The notes under the pieces were generated by a model. The model made no database searches and was not told where the DNA came from. It worked only from the letters and a program-made list of their open reading frames with translations. 64,000 bases of DNA from Mycobacterium gastri. GTDB lineage: Bacteria; Actinomycetota; Actinomycetes; Mycobacteriales; Mycobacteriaceae. The position numbers and the translations under genes are program-made. Below, in pieces: positions 55,582 through 64,000 of this stretch; within the stretch, counting starts at the first letter, position 1, and every line of letters begins with the position of its first letter. The stretch lies in assembly GCF_002102175.1 (NCBI RefSeq), contig NZ_LQOX01000055.1:124001-188000 (forward strand), in the 5' to 3' direction.

Positions 55582-56640
55582 TTATGCGGCCCGAGCCGCC
55601 CGGCCCCGGGCAGGGCGCAGGCCGGCCAGCGAGAGTGTGGTGTGCACCAACGATCCCGCCCGCTCCATGATCAGTCGGGCGGGCTCGAGCGGGAACGGGA
55701 CGAAACCCCGTGCGCGCGGTGGGAAGTAATGCATTGGCAACCCGCGGCGGTCCCGTGGCGGAGCCATGAAGGCGGGCGCTTCGACTAGCGGGGCGTCACT
55801 TCGGGTCCGGCCCTCTTGCCGGCGGTAGGCGGCCAGCGCGCGGGGATGCAGTCTGATCTCGTCGGGCACTGCCAGGAACACCAGCTCGACCAGCTTGCCG
55901 AACAGGCGCAGCAACACCTCGTCGCCCGGGGTCCAATGCATTCCCGCCTTCTCCCGGACGGTCGGGTCGAACAAGCCGGCGGCGATCCAGCGCTGACCGG
56001 CAACCAGGGGCTTGAACATCTGGTCCCAGACGGGCGTGGGCATGAGTACGAACTTCGGCTTGGGAATGCGCATGTGGAAGATGTCCCGCGTCGCCTGGTT
56101 GATCTCGAGTTCCTCACGGCAGACCCGGTCCCAGTACTCCTGAAAGTCTTCCCACGACTTGGGCACCGGCCGCATGCTCATGCCGTACATCCGGTACCAC
56201 CGCACGTGCTCGTCGAACAGCTGGCGCTTTTCGGCCTCGGTCAAGCCTCCGCAGAAGTATTCGGCGACTTTGACGACGAGCATGAAGAACGTGGCATGTG
56301 CCCAGTAGAAGGTCTCCGGATTCAAGGCGTGATAGCGACGACCCTCGGCGTCGACTCCCTTGATCGTGTGGTGATAGCCCTTGATCTGCTCGCCGGTCCG
56401 GGGCGCCCGGTCGCCGTCGTAGACGACGCCCATGATGGGATACACCGACCGGGCCACCCGCTGCAGTGGTTCGCGCAGCAGGATCGAGTGCTCCGTGACG
56501 CCGGCGCCCAGTTCCGGATACATGTTCTGGATCGCGCCGATCCACACGCCCATCATTCCGGTCCGCAGGTCACCGAAGTATTTCCAGGTCAGCGAATCGG
56601 GTCCGAGTGGCTCGACTGGTGTCGTCGATGTGGCAGTCAT
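55582..56640 (-). CDS. MpaB-type oxygenase family protein, DUF2236 (Rv1645c type)
   Basis: 352 residues, soluble. DUF2236 features: a long helical fold with VYPIMGVVYDGDR, the His-containing ETFYWAHATFFMLVVK and the VRWYRMYGMSMRPVPKSWEDFQEYW block. Members related to latex-clearing protein bind a b-type haem through His and oxidise hydrophobic substrates; the substrate here is unknown. ATG 56640 follows GGAGG at spacing 7 to 8 and is preferred to the start at 56652. A perfect inverted repeat lies 42 bases upstream, fitting control by a TetR-type repressor. Confidence 0.85.
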   Translation of the reverse strand: MTATSTTPVEPLGPDSLTWKYFGDLRTGMMGVWIGAIQNMYPELGAGVTEHSILLREPLQRVARSVYPIMGVVYDGDRAPRTGEQIKGYHHTIKGVDAEGRRYHALNPETFYWAHATFFMLVVKVAEYFCGGLTEAEKRQLFDEHVRWYRMYGMSMRPVPKSWEDFQEYWDRVCREELEINQATRDIFHMRIPKPKFVLMPTPVWDQMFKPLVAGQRWIAAGLFDPTVREKAGMHWTPGDEVLLRLFGKLVELVFLAVPDEIRLHPRALAAYRRQEGRTRSDAPLVEAPAFMAPPRDRRGLPMHYFPPRARGFVPFPLEPARLIMERAGSLVHTTLSLAGLRPARGRAARAA

Positions 56641-56995
56641 CGCGGCCTCCACGCGCTCGATGTGCGCTCACGATAATCGGTGACAACATACGTTGTCTAC
56701 GGTTTCGGCGACTGCCGCGGCGTGCTGTTATCCCATGTCCATAGCGGCGTGGCGCCCGCGTGATCAGCTTGTTCGTCGCATGGGCGGGACACCGGGCCGA
56801 CCGGCGCGAGGCGTTGCTCCCTGAACTGGCCCTGTTCGCCTCTCGGCACGGTATTTCCAGTTGCAGCGGCGATGCGGCGGGCGTTGCTGGAAGAGCCGAA
56901 AAGAGGCTAACCAAAAGGCGATTACCGGGAGTAGAGTTTCTTCCCTGGAGACTGCTCGGTGATTTTCTTCTTGAGTCAGGCAAGGAGGCCCGGCT
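56641..56995. other. Divergent intergenic region, oxygenase / PE gene
   Basis: 355 bases. Contains the operator-like palindrome at 56682-56697 near the oxygenase gene and an AAGGAGG ribosome-binding site (56982-56988) before the PE start. Frames through the middle (for instance from 56760) read as Arg/Ala strings ending soon after and are not supported as genes. No repeat or RNA gene seen. Confidence 0.55.
56682..56697. promoter_or_regulatory. Palindrome GACAAC-ATAC-GTTGTC, candidate TetR operator
   Basis: Perfect 6-base arms with a 4-base spacer, 42 bases upstream of the MpaB-type oxygenase start on its coding strand. Size and spacing suit a TetR-family dimer. DUF2236 genes in actinobacteria are frequently controlled by TetR repressors; no such gene lies in the window. 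Confidence 0.5.
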
Positions 56996-58111
56996 TTGTC
57001 GATTCTCAATGTGGTACCGGACTTTGTGAACGCGGCGGCGGGAAATTTGGCGGAAATTGGTTCCGCGATGAGCGCGGCCAATGCGGCAGCGGCCCCGCCC
57101 ACGACCGGACTGGTGGCCATGGCGGCAGATCAGGTGTCGGCGGCTGTCACGGCGGAATTCGCGGCACATGCCCAGGACTATCAAGCCCTCAGCGCGAAAA
57201 TGGCGGCGTTTCACGACCAGTTCGTCCGTACCCTGAGCAATGGCGCGGGTGCGTACCTCGGCGCCGAGATCGCCAATGCCGAGCAGAATCTGCTGAACGC
57301 GGTGAATGGCCCCGCCCTGTCGTTGCTGGGCCGTCCGTTGCTGGGGACCGGCGCAGGTACTGATGCACGCGCCGCGACTGCCGCCAGTGCACAGAGCGCC
57401 GGCTGGAGTGTCGGTTCGGCGCTCAGCTCGGCCACCGGTGCTGAGGTCGCCGGAACGACGGCCATCGGTGCGACGGCCACTGGTGCGACGGCCACCGGTG
57501 TCACGGCCGCCGGTGCGACTGCCATCGGTGCGACGGCCACCGGTACGACGGCCACCGTTGCGACGGGCGGCGGCGCAATGGCGCCGCCGGCCGCGAGCAC
57601 TCCCGTGAGTGTTCCGCTGCTGAATACGACCACCCCGTTCGGTCCGGTGGCGCTCACCCTCAACGGGAGCCTGGACCTGACTACCTTTCAAGTCGCCTTC
57701 GACTCCGGCTCCATCGCATTACCCGCGCCGCTTGCGCTCGGCATTGATGCGTTGGGCCCGTATTACCTCGCGACGACCGCGCTACAAAATAGCGCCACAG
57801 CATTCGGCAACGCGCTATCAACCGGGAACCCCTTGGGGGCCGCCGGCGCACTATTTTTTGCTCCCGTCAACGCCGTAAACAGCTTCCTTTTCGGCCACGA
57901 CACGATAACGCAGTCGATGGCGGCGCCAGCGGGGCTCGGTTACTCCGATGTGGCGTTCAGCGTTCCGGTTGGCGGGCTGCTGTCTCCGCTTCAGCCCTTC
58001 ACGCTTACGCTCACGCCGACCAGCGGAACACCCACGTCGATTGTCTTGGGCGGAACACGTGTCGGCGGCCTTGTTCCCGGCTTGTTCGGGTTGTTCTCCG
58101 GCTCCTACTAG
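56996..58111 (+). CDS. PE-family protein (PE17/Rv1646 position) with C-terminal domain
   Basis: 371 residues. N-terminal PE domain (about 1-95): SILNVVPDFVNAAAGNLAEIGSAMSAANAAAA and the YxxxE-like AEIANAEQN secretion region. Next is a seven-copy Ala-x-Gly-Ala-Thr pentapeptide run (about 156-190), then a domain of about 165 residues with two hydrophobic stretches near its end. It begins at TTG 56996 with AAGGAGG 7 to 8 bases upstream, and this matches the standard PE N-terminus. M. tuberculosis PE17 is about 310 residues, so this protein is longer. Export by an ESX system is expected. Confidence 0.88.
   Translation: MSILNVVPDFVNAAAGNLAEIGSAMSAANAAAAPPTTGLVAMAADQVSAAVTAEFAAHAQDYQALSAKMAAFHDQFVRTLSNGAGAYLGAEIANAEQNLLNAVNGPALSLLGRPLLGTGAGTDARAATAASAQSAGWSVGSALSSATGAEVAGTTAIGATATGATATGVTAAGATAIGATATGTTATVATGGGAMAPPAASTPVSVPLLNTTTPFGPVALTLNGSLDLTTFQVAFDSGSIALPAPLALGIDALGPYYLATTALQNSATAFGNALSTGNPLGAAGALFFAPVNAVNSFLFGHDTITQSMAAPAGLGYSDVAFSVPVGGLLSPLQPFTLTLTPTSGTPTSIVLGGTRVGGLVPGLFGLFSGSY
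57461..57565 (+). repeat. Seven-copy 15-bp tandem repeat inside the PE gene
   Basis: Seven units related to GCCACCGGTGCGACG, each encoding Ala-(Thr/Ile/Ala)-Gly-(Ala/Val/Thr)-Thr with small variations. It links the PE domain to the C-terminal domain. The 15-base period keeps frame, so copy-number change would alter linker length without breaking the gene. Confidence 0.85.
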
Positions 58112-58184
58112 GTCGTCGATTGTTAGGACGCCGGCAGCACGACTGTGATTGCCTGGCTCAGCCGAAACCACCTACCCTTGCGGG

Positions 58185-59096
58185 GTGGAGGTCGGGGCTG
58201 GCGATGGGGAGCCCGGCGTGCCCGACGAGATTGCGACTGCGCTCGCGTCGTCTGCTTCGCGTCGGCGTTCTCCGGGGCAATGGCTGCGCTCCACCAACCG
58301 CAGCCCGGGCGTAGTGGCGTTCATCCGGCGGGCGCGACGGCTGCTGCCCGGCGATCCCGAATTCGGCGATCCGCTGTCCACCGCGGGTGATGGCGGTCCA
58401 CGTGCCGCGGCACGGGCTGCCGGCCGGCTGCTGGGGGATCGTGATGCGGCCTCGCGTGAAGTCAGCCTGGGTGTGCTGCAACTGTGGCAGGCATTGACTG
58501 AGGCGGTTTCCCGCCGCCCGGTGAATCCCGAGGTGACGCTGGTCTTCACCGACCTGGTGGGTTTCTCGACCTGGTCGCTGGAAGCCGGTGATGATGCCAC
58601 CTTGGCGCTGTTGCGCCAGGTGGCCCGGGCTGTCGAGCCCCCGCTGCTGGACGCCGGGGGCCACATCGTCAAACGGATGGGCGACGGCATCATGGCGGTG
58701 TTTCGCAATCCGGCTGTAGCCGTCCGTGCGGTGCTCGCCGCTCGGGAGGCGTTGAGCGCAGTCGAGGTGGCGGGCTACACGCCGCGGATGCGGGTCGGCA
58801 TCCATACCGGCCGGCCGCAGCGACTGGCCGCTGACTGGCTCGGAGTCGACGTCAACATCGCCGCTCGCGTTATGGAACGCGCCACCAAAGGTGGCATCAT
58901 GATATCGAGTCCCACCCTGGACTTGATCCCGCAAAGCGAGTTGGACGCATTGGGTGTCGTCGCCAAGCGGGCACGTCGGCCGATGTTTTCCAGCAAGCTC
59001 ACCGGCATTCCACCGGACTTGGCGATTTATCGCCTCAAACCTCATAAGGAGTTGCCAGCTTTTGGTGACACTGCCGAAACGGAACAGCAGGCATAG
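58185..59096 (+). CDS. Class III adenylyl cyclase (Rv1647 type)
   Basis: 303 residues, no membrane helices. The N-terminal 120 residues form a helical region (VVAFIRRARRLLPGDPEFGD); the cyclase domain runs about 128-290. Metal Asp: TLVFTDLVGFSTWS; Lys and second Asp: HIVKRMGDGIMAVF; purine Asp, Asn and Arg: WLGVDVNIAARVMERA. All catalytic residues are present. GTG 58185 lies 6 bases after TACCCT (58173-58178), suggesting a leaderless transcript; GTG 58218 has a GGGGAG ribosome-binding site and is a real alternative; TTG 58149 is less likely. In M. tuberculosis Rv1647 makes cAMP and is reported to be stimulated by detergents. Confidence 0.9.
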   Translation: MEVGAGDGEPGVPDEIATALASSASRRRSPGQWLRSTNRSPGVVAFIRRARRLLPGDPEFGDPLSTAGDGGPRAAARAAGRLLGDRDAASREVSLGVLQLWQALTEAVSRRPVNPEVTLVFTDLVGFSTWSLEAGDDATLALLRQVARAVEPPLLDAGGHIVKRMGDGIMAVFRNPAVAVRAVLAAREALSAVEVAGYTPRMRVGIHTGRPQRLAADWLGVDVNIAARVMERATKGGIMISSPTLDLIPQSELDALGVVAKRARRPMFSSKLTGIPPDLAIYRLKPHKELPAFGDTAETEQQA

Positions 59097-59105
59097 TAGA
59101 TATCG

Positions 59106-59885
59106 ATGACTCACCGCATTTGGGGACTCTTGTACCGGCTGGGCCGGGTCCGGTTCACGGTCGGCTACCTGGCAGCTCTTGCCTCGGTCAGTGTCGCGGT
59201 CTTGATGCTCGGCCCGCATGCCCACGAGCGGGTCATTCGGCATGCCAGTACAAACCTGCACAACCTGGCACACGGGCGCCTGGGGACCCTGTGGAACAGC
59301 GCCTTCGTCATCGACGACGGGCCGCTCTACTTCTGGCTGCCTTGCCTGGCGTGTCTGCTCGCGCTCGCCGAACTGCACCTGCACACCGGGCGGTTGACCC
59401 TCGCGTTCGTCGTCGGCCATCTCGGGGCCACCTTGCTGGTGGCGGCCGCGTTGGCAGGCGCGGTCGAGTTCGGTTGGCTGCCGTGGTCGATCACCCGTGT
59501 CAGCGACGTCGGGATGAGCTACGGCGCGCTTGCGGTGGTCGGCGCGCTCACCGCGACGATCTCCCGTCGCTGGCGGCCGGCATGGATCGGCTGGTGGGCG
59601 TCGCTGGCTGTGGCGGCCGCGATCGCCGGCGGTGATTTCACCGACTCCGGCCACGCTATTTCGCTGTTGTTGGGCATGCTGGTGACCATGCGGTTCGATC
59701 GGCCGATTCGCTGGACGCCGGCACGGTATGCGTTGCTCATGGTCTCGTCCGGGTTCGGCTTTCTGCTGCTGGCTCACACCAGCTGGACATCGGTGAGCGG
59801 TTTTGCCGTGGGCGCGTTTGGCGCGGGCATGGGCTACGGGTTTGCCCGCTGGAAGACCATGCGGGTCGCACCGGCTCAAGCATGA
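59106..59885 (+). CDS. Rhomboid-like integral membrane protein (Rv1648 type)
   Basis: 259 residues with six to eight helices. GMSYGALAVVGAL and TDSGHAISLLLGML in separate helices place a Ser and a His as in the rhomboid intramembrane protease pair, but the strict GxSG motif is altered, so protease activity is uncertain. I associate it with the actinobacterial rhomboid-like family. ATG 59106 lies 9 bases after the cyclase stop, and the two genes are likely co-transcribed, as in M. tuberculosis. Confidence 0.75.
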   Translation: MTHRIWGLLYRLGRVRFTVGYLAALASVSVAVLMLGPHAHERVIRHASTNLHNLAHGRLGTLWNSAFVIDDGPLYFWLPCLACLLALAELHLHTGRLTLAFVVGHLGATLLVAAALAGAVEFGWLPWSITRVSDVGMSYGALAVVGALTATISRRWRPAWIGWWASLAVAAAIAGGDFTDSGHAISLLLGMLVTMRFDRPIRWTPARYALLMVSSGFGFLLLAHTSWTSVSGFAVGAFGAGMGYGFARWKTMRVAPAQA

Positions 59886-60030
59886 CGCGCGGCTGGGCCG
59901 GCGGCCCGGCCACCCGGTGCGTTGCCCAGTGGGCATCACCAGAACTAGCCGATCGATGACTTATGATCGGCAGTTGCGTCATACCCGTGCCGTGAACCCA
60001 CCCTGCGACGATGTGAGCCCTGTCAGGGCC

Positions 60031-60080
60031 CACCCGCTGACCGGGTGACGGACCGAGGTGGGTGTCTCCCTCGGGGGAGA
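60031..60080 (+). promoter_or_regulatory. Two adjacent hairpins upstream of pheS
   Basis: CACCCG-CTGAC-CGGGTG (60031-60047) and TCTCCC-TCGG-GGGAGA (60065-60080), both with perfect 6-bp stems, the second with a stable UCGG-type tetraloop. A -10-like TATACC (60092-60097) and AAGGAG (60111-60116) follow before GTG 60127. They may end the upstream operon or form a pheS leader if transcription starts earlier. No T-tract, T-box or Phe-rich leader peptide is seen. Confidence 0.35.
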
Positions 60081-60099
60081 GCCAGGCAGTTATACCTAG

Positions 60100-61169
<1,070 letters not shown>

Positions 61170-61170
<1 letters not shown>

Positions 61171-63656
61171 TGCGCGTTCCGTATAGCTGGCTGCGCGAAG
61201 TGGTTTCGGCCGGAGCGCCGGGCTGGGACGTCCCAGCCGGCGAACTCGAGCAGACGTTGGTGCGGATCGGCCACGAAGTCGAAGAGGTGACCGCACTCGG
61301 CCCGGTCGACGGCCCGCTGACCGTGGGCCGGGTGGCCGGTATCGAGGAACTCGCCGGTTTCAAGAAGCCGATCCGGGCCTGCCTGGTCGATCTCGGTGAT
61401 GGCCTGCAGCACGAGATAGTCTGCGGTGCAACGAATTTCGTGATCGGCGATTTGGTGGTCGTGGCGCTACCCGGAACTATCCTGCCGGGCGGCTTTACCA
61501 TCACCGCCCGCAAGACCTACGGCCGCACTTCGGCGGGAATGATCTGCTCGGCGGCCGAACTCGGTTTGGCCGCAGACCATTCCGGGATCCTGGTGCTCCC
61601 GCAGGCAACGGCCGAACCGGGAGCCGACGGTGCGGGTGTGCTCGGATTGGACGACGTGGTGTTCCATCTGGCGATTACCCCGGACCGCGGTTACTGCATG
61701 TCGGTGCGCGGCTTGGCCCGCGAGATCGCGTGCGCCTACGACCTGGATTTCGTCGACCCCGCCGAGGTCCCGGCGCTGCCGGTCGAGGGTGAGGCGTGGC
61801 CGTTGACGGTGCAGCCCGACACCGGTGTGCGCCGGTTTGCTCTGCGGCCGGTCACCGGCATCGATCCGGCCGCAGTGTCGCCCTGGTGGCTGCAGCGCCG
61901 GCTGCTGCTGTGCGGCATCCGCGCGACCTCACCGGCGGTGGACGTCACCAACTACGTGATGCTCGAGCTCGGTCACCCGATGCACGCGCACGACCGCGAC
62001 CGGATCACCGGGAGCCTGGGCGTGCGGTTCGCCCGCTCCGGCGAGACCGTCGTCACCCTGGACAACATCGAGCGGCGACTCGAACCCGCCGACGTCTTGA
62101 TCGTTGACGACGTCACCACCGCAGCGATCGGCGGTGTGATGGGGGCGGCCAGCACCGAGGTGCGCGCCGATTCGACCGAGGTCCTGTTGGAGGCGGCGAT
62201 TTGGGATCCGGCCGCGGTGTCGCGCACCCAGCGGCGGTTGCACTTGCCCAGCGAGGCCGCCCGGCGCTATGAGCGCGCGGTCGATCCGGCCATTTCGGTG
62301 GCCGCCTTGGATCGGTGCGCTGCGCTGCTCGCTGATATCGCCGGGGGAGAAGTCGTCCCGGCCCTGACCGATTGGCGAGGTGAACCGCCGGTCGAGGATT
62401 GGTCGATGCCGCCGATCCGGATCGCCGCCGACCTGCCGGACCGCTTCGCGGGCGTGTCCTACGCCCCGGGCACGACGGCTCGGCGGCTGGCTCAAATCGG
62501 CGCCGGGGTGGTGCAAGACGACGGCGTGCTGATTGTGACGCCGCCCAGTTGGCGACCCGATCTGCTGCAGCCCGCCGACCTCGTCGAGGAGGTGATGCGA
62601 CTGGAGGGGCTAGAGGTTATCCCGTCGGTGCTGCCCGCCGCGCCCGCGGGCCGCGGACTCACGGCCACCCAGCGGCGCCGTCGGGCGATCGGTAAGTCGC
62701 TGGCGCTGTCCGGCTACGTCGAGGTGCTGCCGACACCGTTTTTGCCCGCCGGCGTTTTCGACCTCTGGGGACTAGCGGCCGATGACCCTCGCCGGACCAC
62801 GACCAGTGTGGTCAATCCGTTGGAAGCCGACCGTCCGCAGCTGGCCACCACGTTGTTGCCGGCCCTGCTGGAAGCGTTGGGGCGCAACGTGTCCCGCGGT
62901 CTGACCGATGTCGCGTTGTTCGCCATCGCGCAGGTGGTCCGGCCGACCGAGCAGACCCGCGGCATCGAGCTGATCCCCGTGCACCGCCGGCCCACCGAAG
63001 GCGAGATCGCCAGGCTGGACGCATCGCTGCCCCGGCAACCGCAACACGTCGCTGCGGTGCTGGCCGGGTTGCGCGAGCCTCGCGGTCCGTGGGGTCCGGG
63101 CCGCGCGGCCGAAGCCGCCGACGCTTTCGAGGCGGTGCGAATCATTGCCCGGGCCAGCGGAATTGACGTGACGCTTCGCGCGGCCCGGTACCTGCCCTGG
63201 CATCCGGGCCGCTGCGCCGAAGTGCTCGTCGGCGATACCTGCGTTGGACACGCGGGGCAGCTGCATCCGGCCGTGATCGAGCGGACGGGCCTGCCGAAGG
63301 GCACCTGCGCGATCGAGCTGAACCTCGATGCGATCCCCGTCGTGGAATCGCTGCCGGCTCCCCGGGTGTCGCCGTTCCCCGCCCTGTTTCAGGACGTCAG
63401 CCTTGTGGTGTCCGCGGATGTCCCCGCCCAGGTCGTGTTGGATGCGGTTCGCGAAGGGGCCGGCGAGTTCCTCGAGGACATTCAGTTATTCGACGTCTTC
63501 ACCGGTCCGCAGATCGGCGAAGCGCGCAAGTCGCTGACCTTCGCGCTGCGGTTTCGCGCGCCCGATCGCACGCTGACCGAAGACGACGCAAGCGCGGCGC
63601 GCGACGCGGCCGTACAGCTGGCTGCGGAACGCGTCGGCGCCCTGCTGCGTCGCTGA
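61170..63656 (+). CDS. pheT: Phenylalanyl-tRNA synthetase beta subunit
   Basis: 828 residues: N-terminal EMAP/OB tRNA-binding domain (about 40-155; [21 protein letters not shown]), B3/B4 editing domain containing [20 protein letters not shown]5 domain, a degenerate class II core, and a C-terminal ferredoxin-fold anticodon-binding domain ([19 protein letters not shown] to [13 protein letters not shown]). It binds tRNA-Phe and removes mischarged Tyr. ATG 61170 overlaps the pheS stop. Normal length and intact. Confidence 0.96.
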
Positions 63657-63722
63657 AACTGTTGGCCGAGCATCAAGTTAGCCGAGTGGTTGGGTCCTGC
63701 CTTCGAGACGCGTGTTGGGGTC

Positions 63723-63740
63723 CACCGAACTATATCGGTG
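63723..63740. promoter_or_regulatory. Inverted repeat CACCGA-ACTATA-TCGGTG
   Basis: Perfect 6-base arms with a 6-base AT-rich spacer in the 196-base gap between pheT and the terminal PE gene. It may be an operator for the PE gene or the stem of a pheT terminator; no T-tract follows. Confidence 0.3.
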
Positions 63741-63852
63741 AAATTGTCAGGGAAAACACGGAATTCGCGCCTCGAAACGCTACCATCTGCTTTCACCGGC
63801 CGTCGCGGCGCGACGACAGCATGATCCGGGACGGGAAGTGGAGGTTGTCGGG

Positions 63853-64000
63853 ATGTCGTTGGTGATCGCGATGCCGGAGATGATGGCTTCGGCGGCAACA
63901 GATTTGGCGAGCATCGGCTCGACGATCAGCTCGGCCAACGCGGCGGCGGCAGTGCCTACCACGGGGCTGTTGGCGGCCGGTGCCGACGAGGTCTCGGCGA
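63853..64000 (+). CDS. PE-family protein, N-terminal fragment cut by window edge
   Basis: First 49 residues only: [24 protein letters not shown], then [25 protein letters not shown], a textbook PE-domain N-terminus. TGGAGG (63838-63843) precedes ATG 63853 by about 9 bases. The remainder lies beyond the window, so it is unknown whether it is a plain PE or a PE_PGRS. M. tuberculosis also has a PE-type gene after pheT (PE_PGRS30), but there it is on the opposite strand. Confidence 0.9.
   Translation, partial: MSLVIAMPEMMASAATDLASIGSTISSANAAAAVPTTGLLAAGADEVSA

Noticed and set aside
56760-57029. Plus-strand frame in the oxygenase-PE gap
   Set aside because: No ribosome-binding site, no domain, and it runs into the PE gene in another frame.

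Overview
The window is high-GC actinobacterial chromosome from a slow-growing Mycobacterium. Gene content and order closely follow the M. tuberculosis segment from hisI (Rv1606) to pheT (Rv1650), and PE and PPE genes are present. It is not M. tuberculosis itself. Several genes sit between the conserved ones that, from memory of the H37Rv map, are absent there: a Ser/Thr kinase after hisI, a PPE gene before trpE, a cutinase before pykA, a stand-alone E2-type acyltransferase, and possibly the DUF488 gene. All identifications come from reading the translations; no database search was run.

Layout. 1-5 kb: end of hisI, a kinase-TPM receptor, ChaA antiporter, peroxiredoxin BcpB and a PPE protein. 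5-13 kb: tryptophan operon trpE-(membrane protein)-trpC-trpB-trpA, coupled by stop/start overlaps and running into lgt, then two small membrane proteins. 13-18 kb: cutinase, pykA, an acyl-CoA thioesterase and a DUF2156 membrane protein. 18-24 kb: cydABDC, encoding cytochrome bd oxidase and its ABC exporter, on the minus strand. 24-29 kb: DUF308 protein, an IS982-like transposase remnant, the adenylyl cyclase of the Rv1625c type, a DUF488 protein, tRNA-Leu(CAA), the antitermination regulator PdtaR, and a thiolase/DUF35 pair. 29-38.7 kb: polA, rpsA, coaE, three small minus-strand genes and uvrB. 38.7-49.7 kb: MFS pump, GT-C mannosyltransferase, universal stress protein, acyltransferase, metallo-beta-lactamase-fold hydrolase, uvrA, and a membrane esterase group. 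49.7-56.7 kb: lysX, then infC-rpmI-rplT-tsnR, then an MpaB-type oxygenase gene. 57-64 kb: PE protein, a second class III adenylyl cyclase, a rhomboid-like protein, pheS-pheT, and the start of another PE gene.

How the genes work together. Three functions recur. DNA repair is represented by polA, uvrB and uvrA, and both uvr genes carry a promoter matching the PafBC/RecA-independent DNA-damage motif at its expected spacing. cAMP signalling is represented by two cyclases and the UspA-type protein known to bind cAMP in M. tuberculosis. Cell-envelope work is represented by lgt, lysX and its DUF2156 relative, the lipoglycan mannosyltransferase, the esterases and the PE/PPE proteins.

The least expected items are: an infC leader in which a short ORF ends inside the loop of an intrinsic terminator, followed by an apparent AUC start codon for IF3; a receptor kinase with an extracytoplasmic TPM domain; and a PPE protein that lacks the middle of its PPE domain and carries a coiled, Asn/Ala/Gly-rich repeat tail resembling YadA head repeats.
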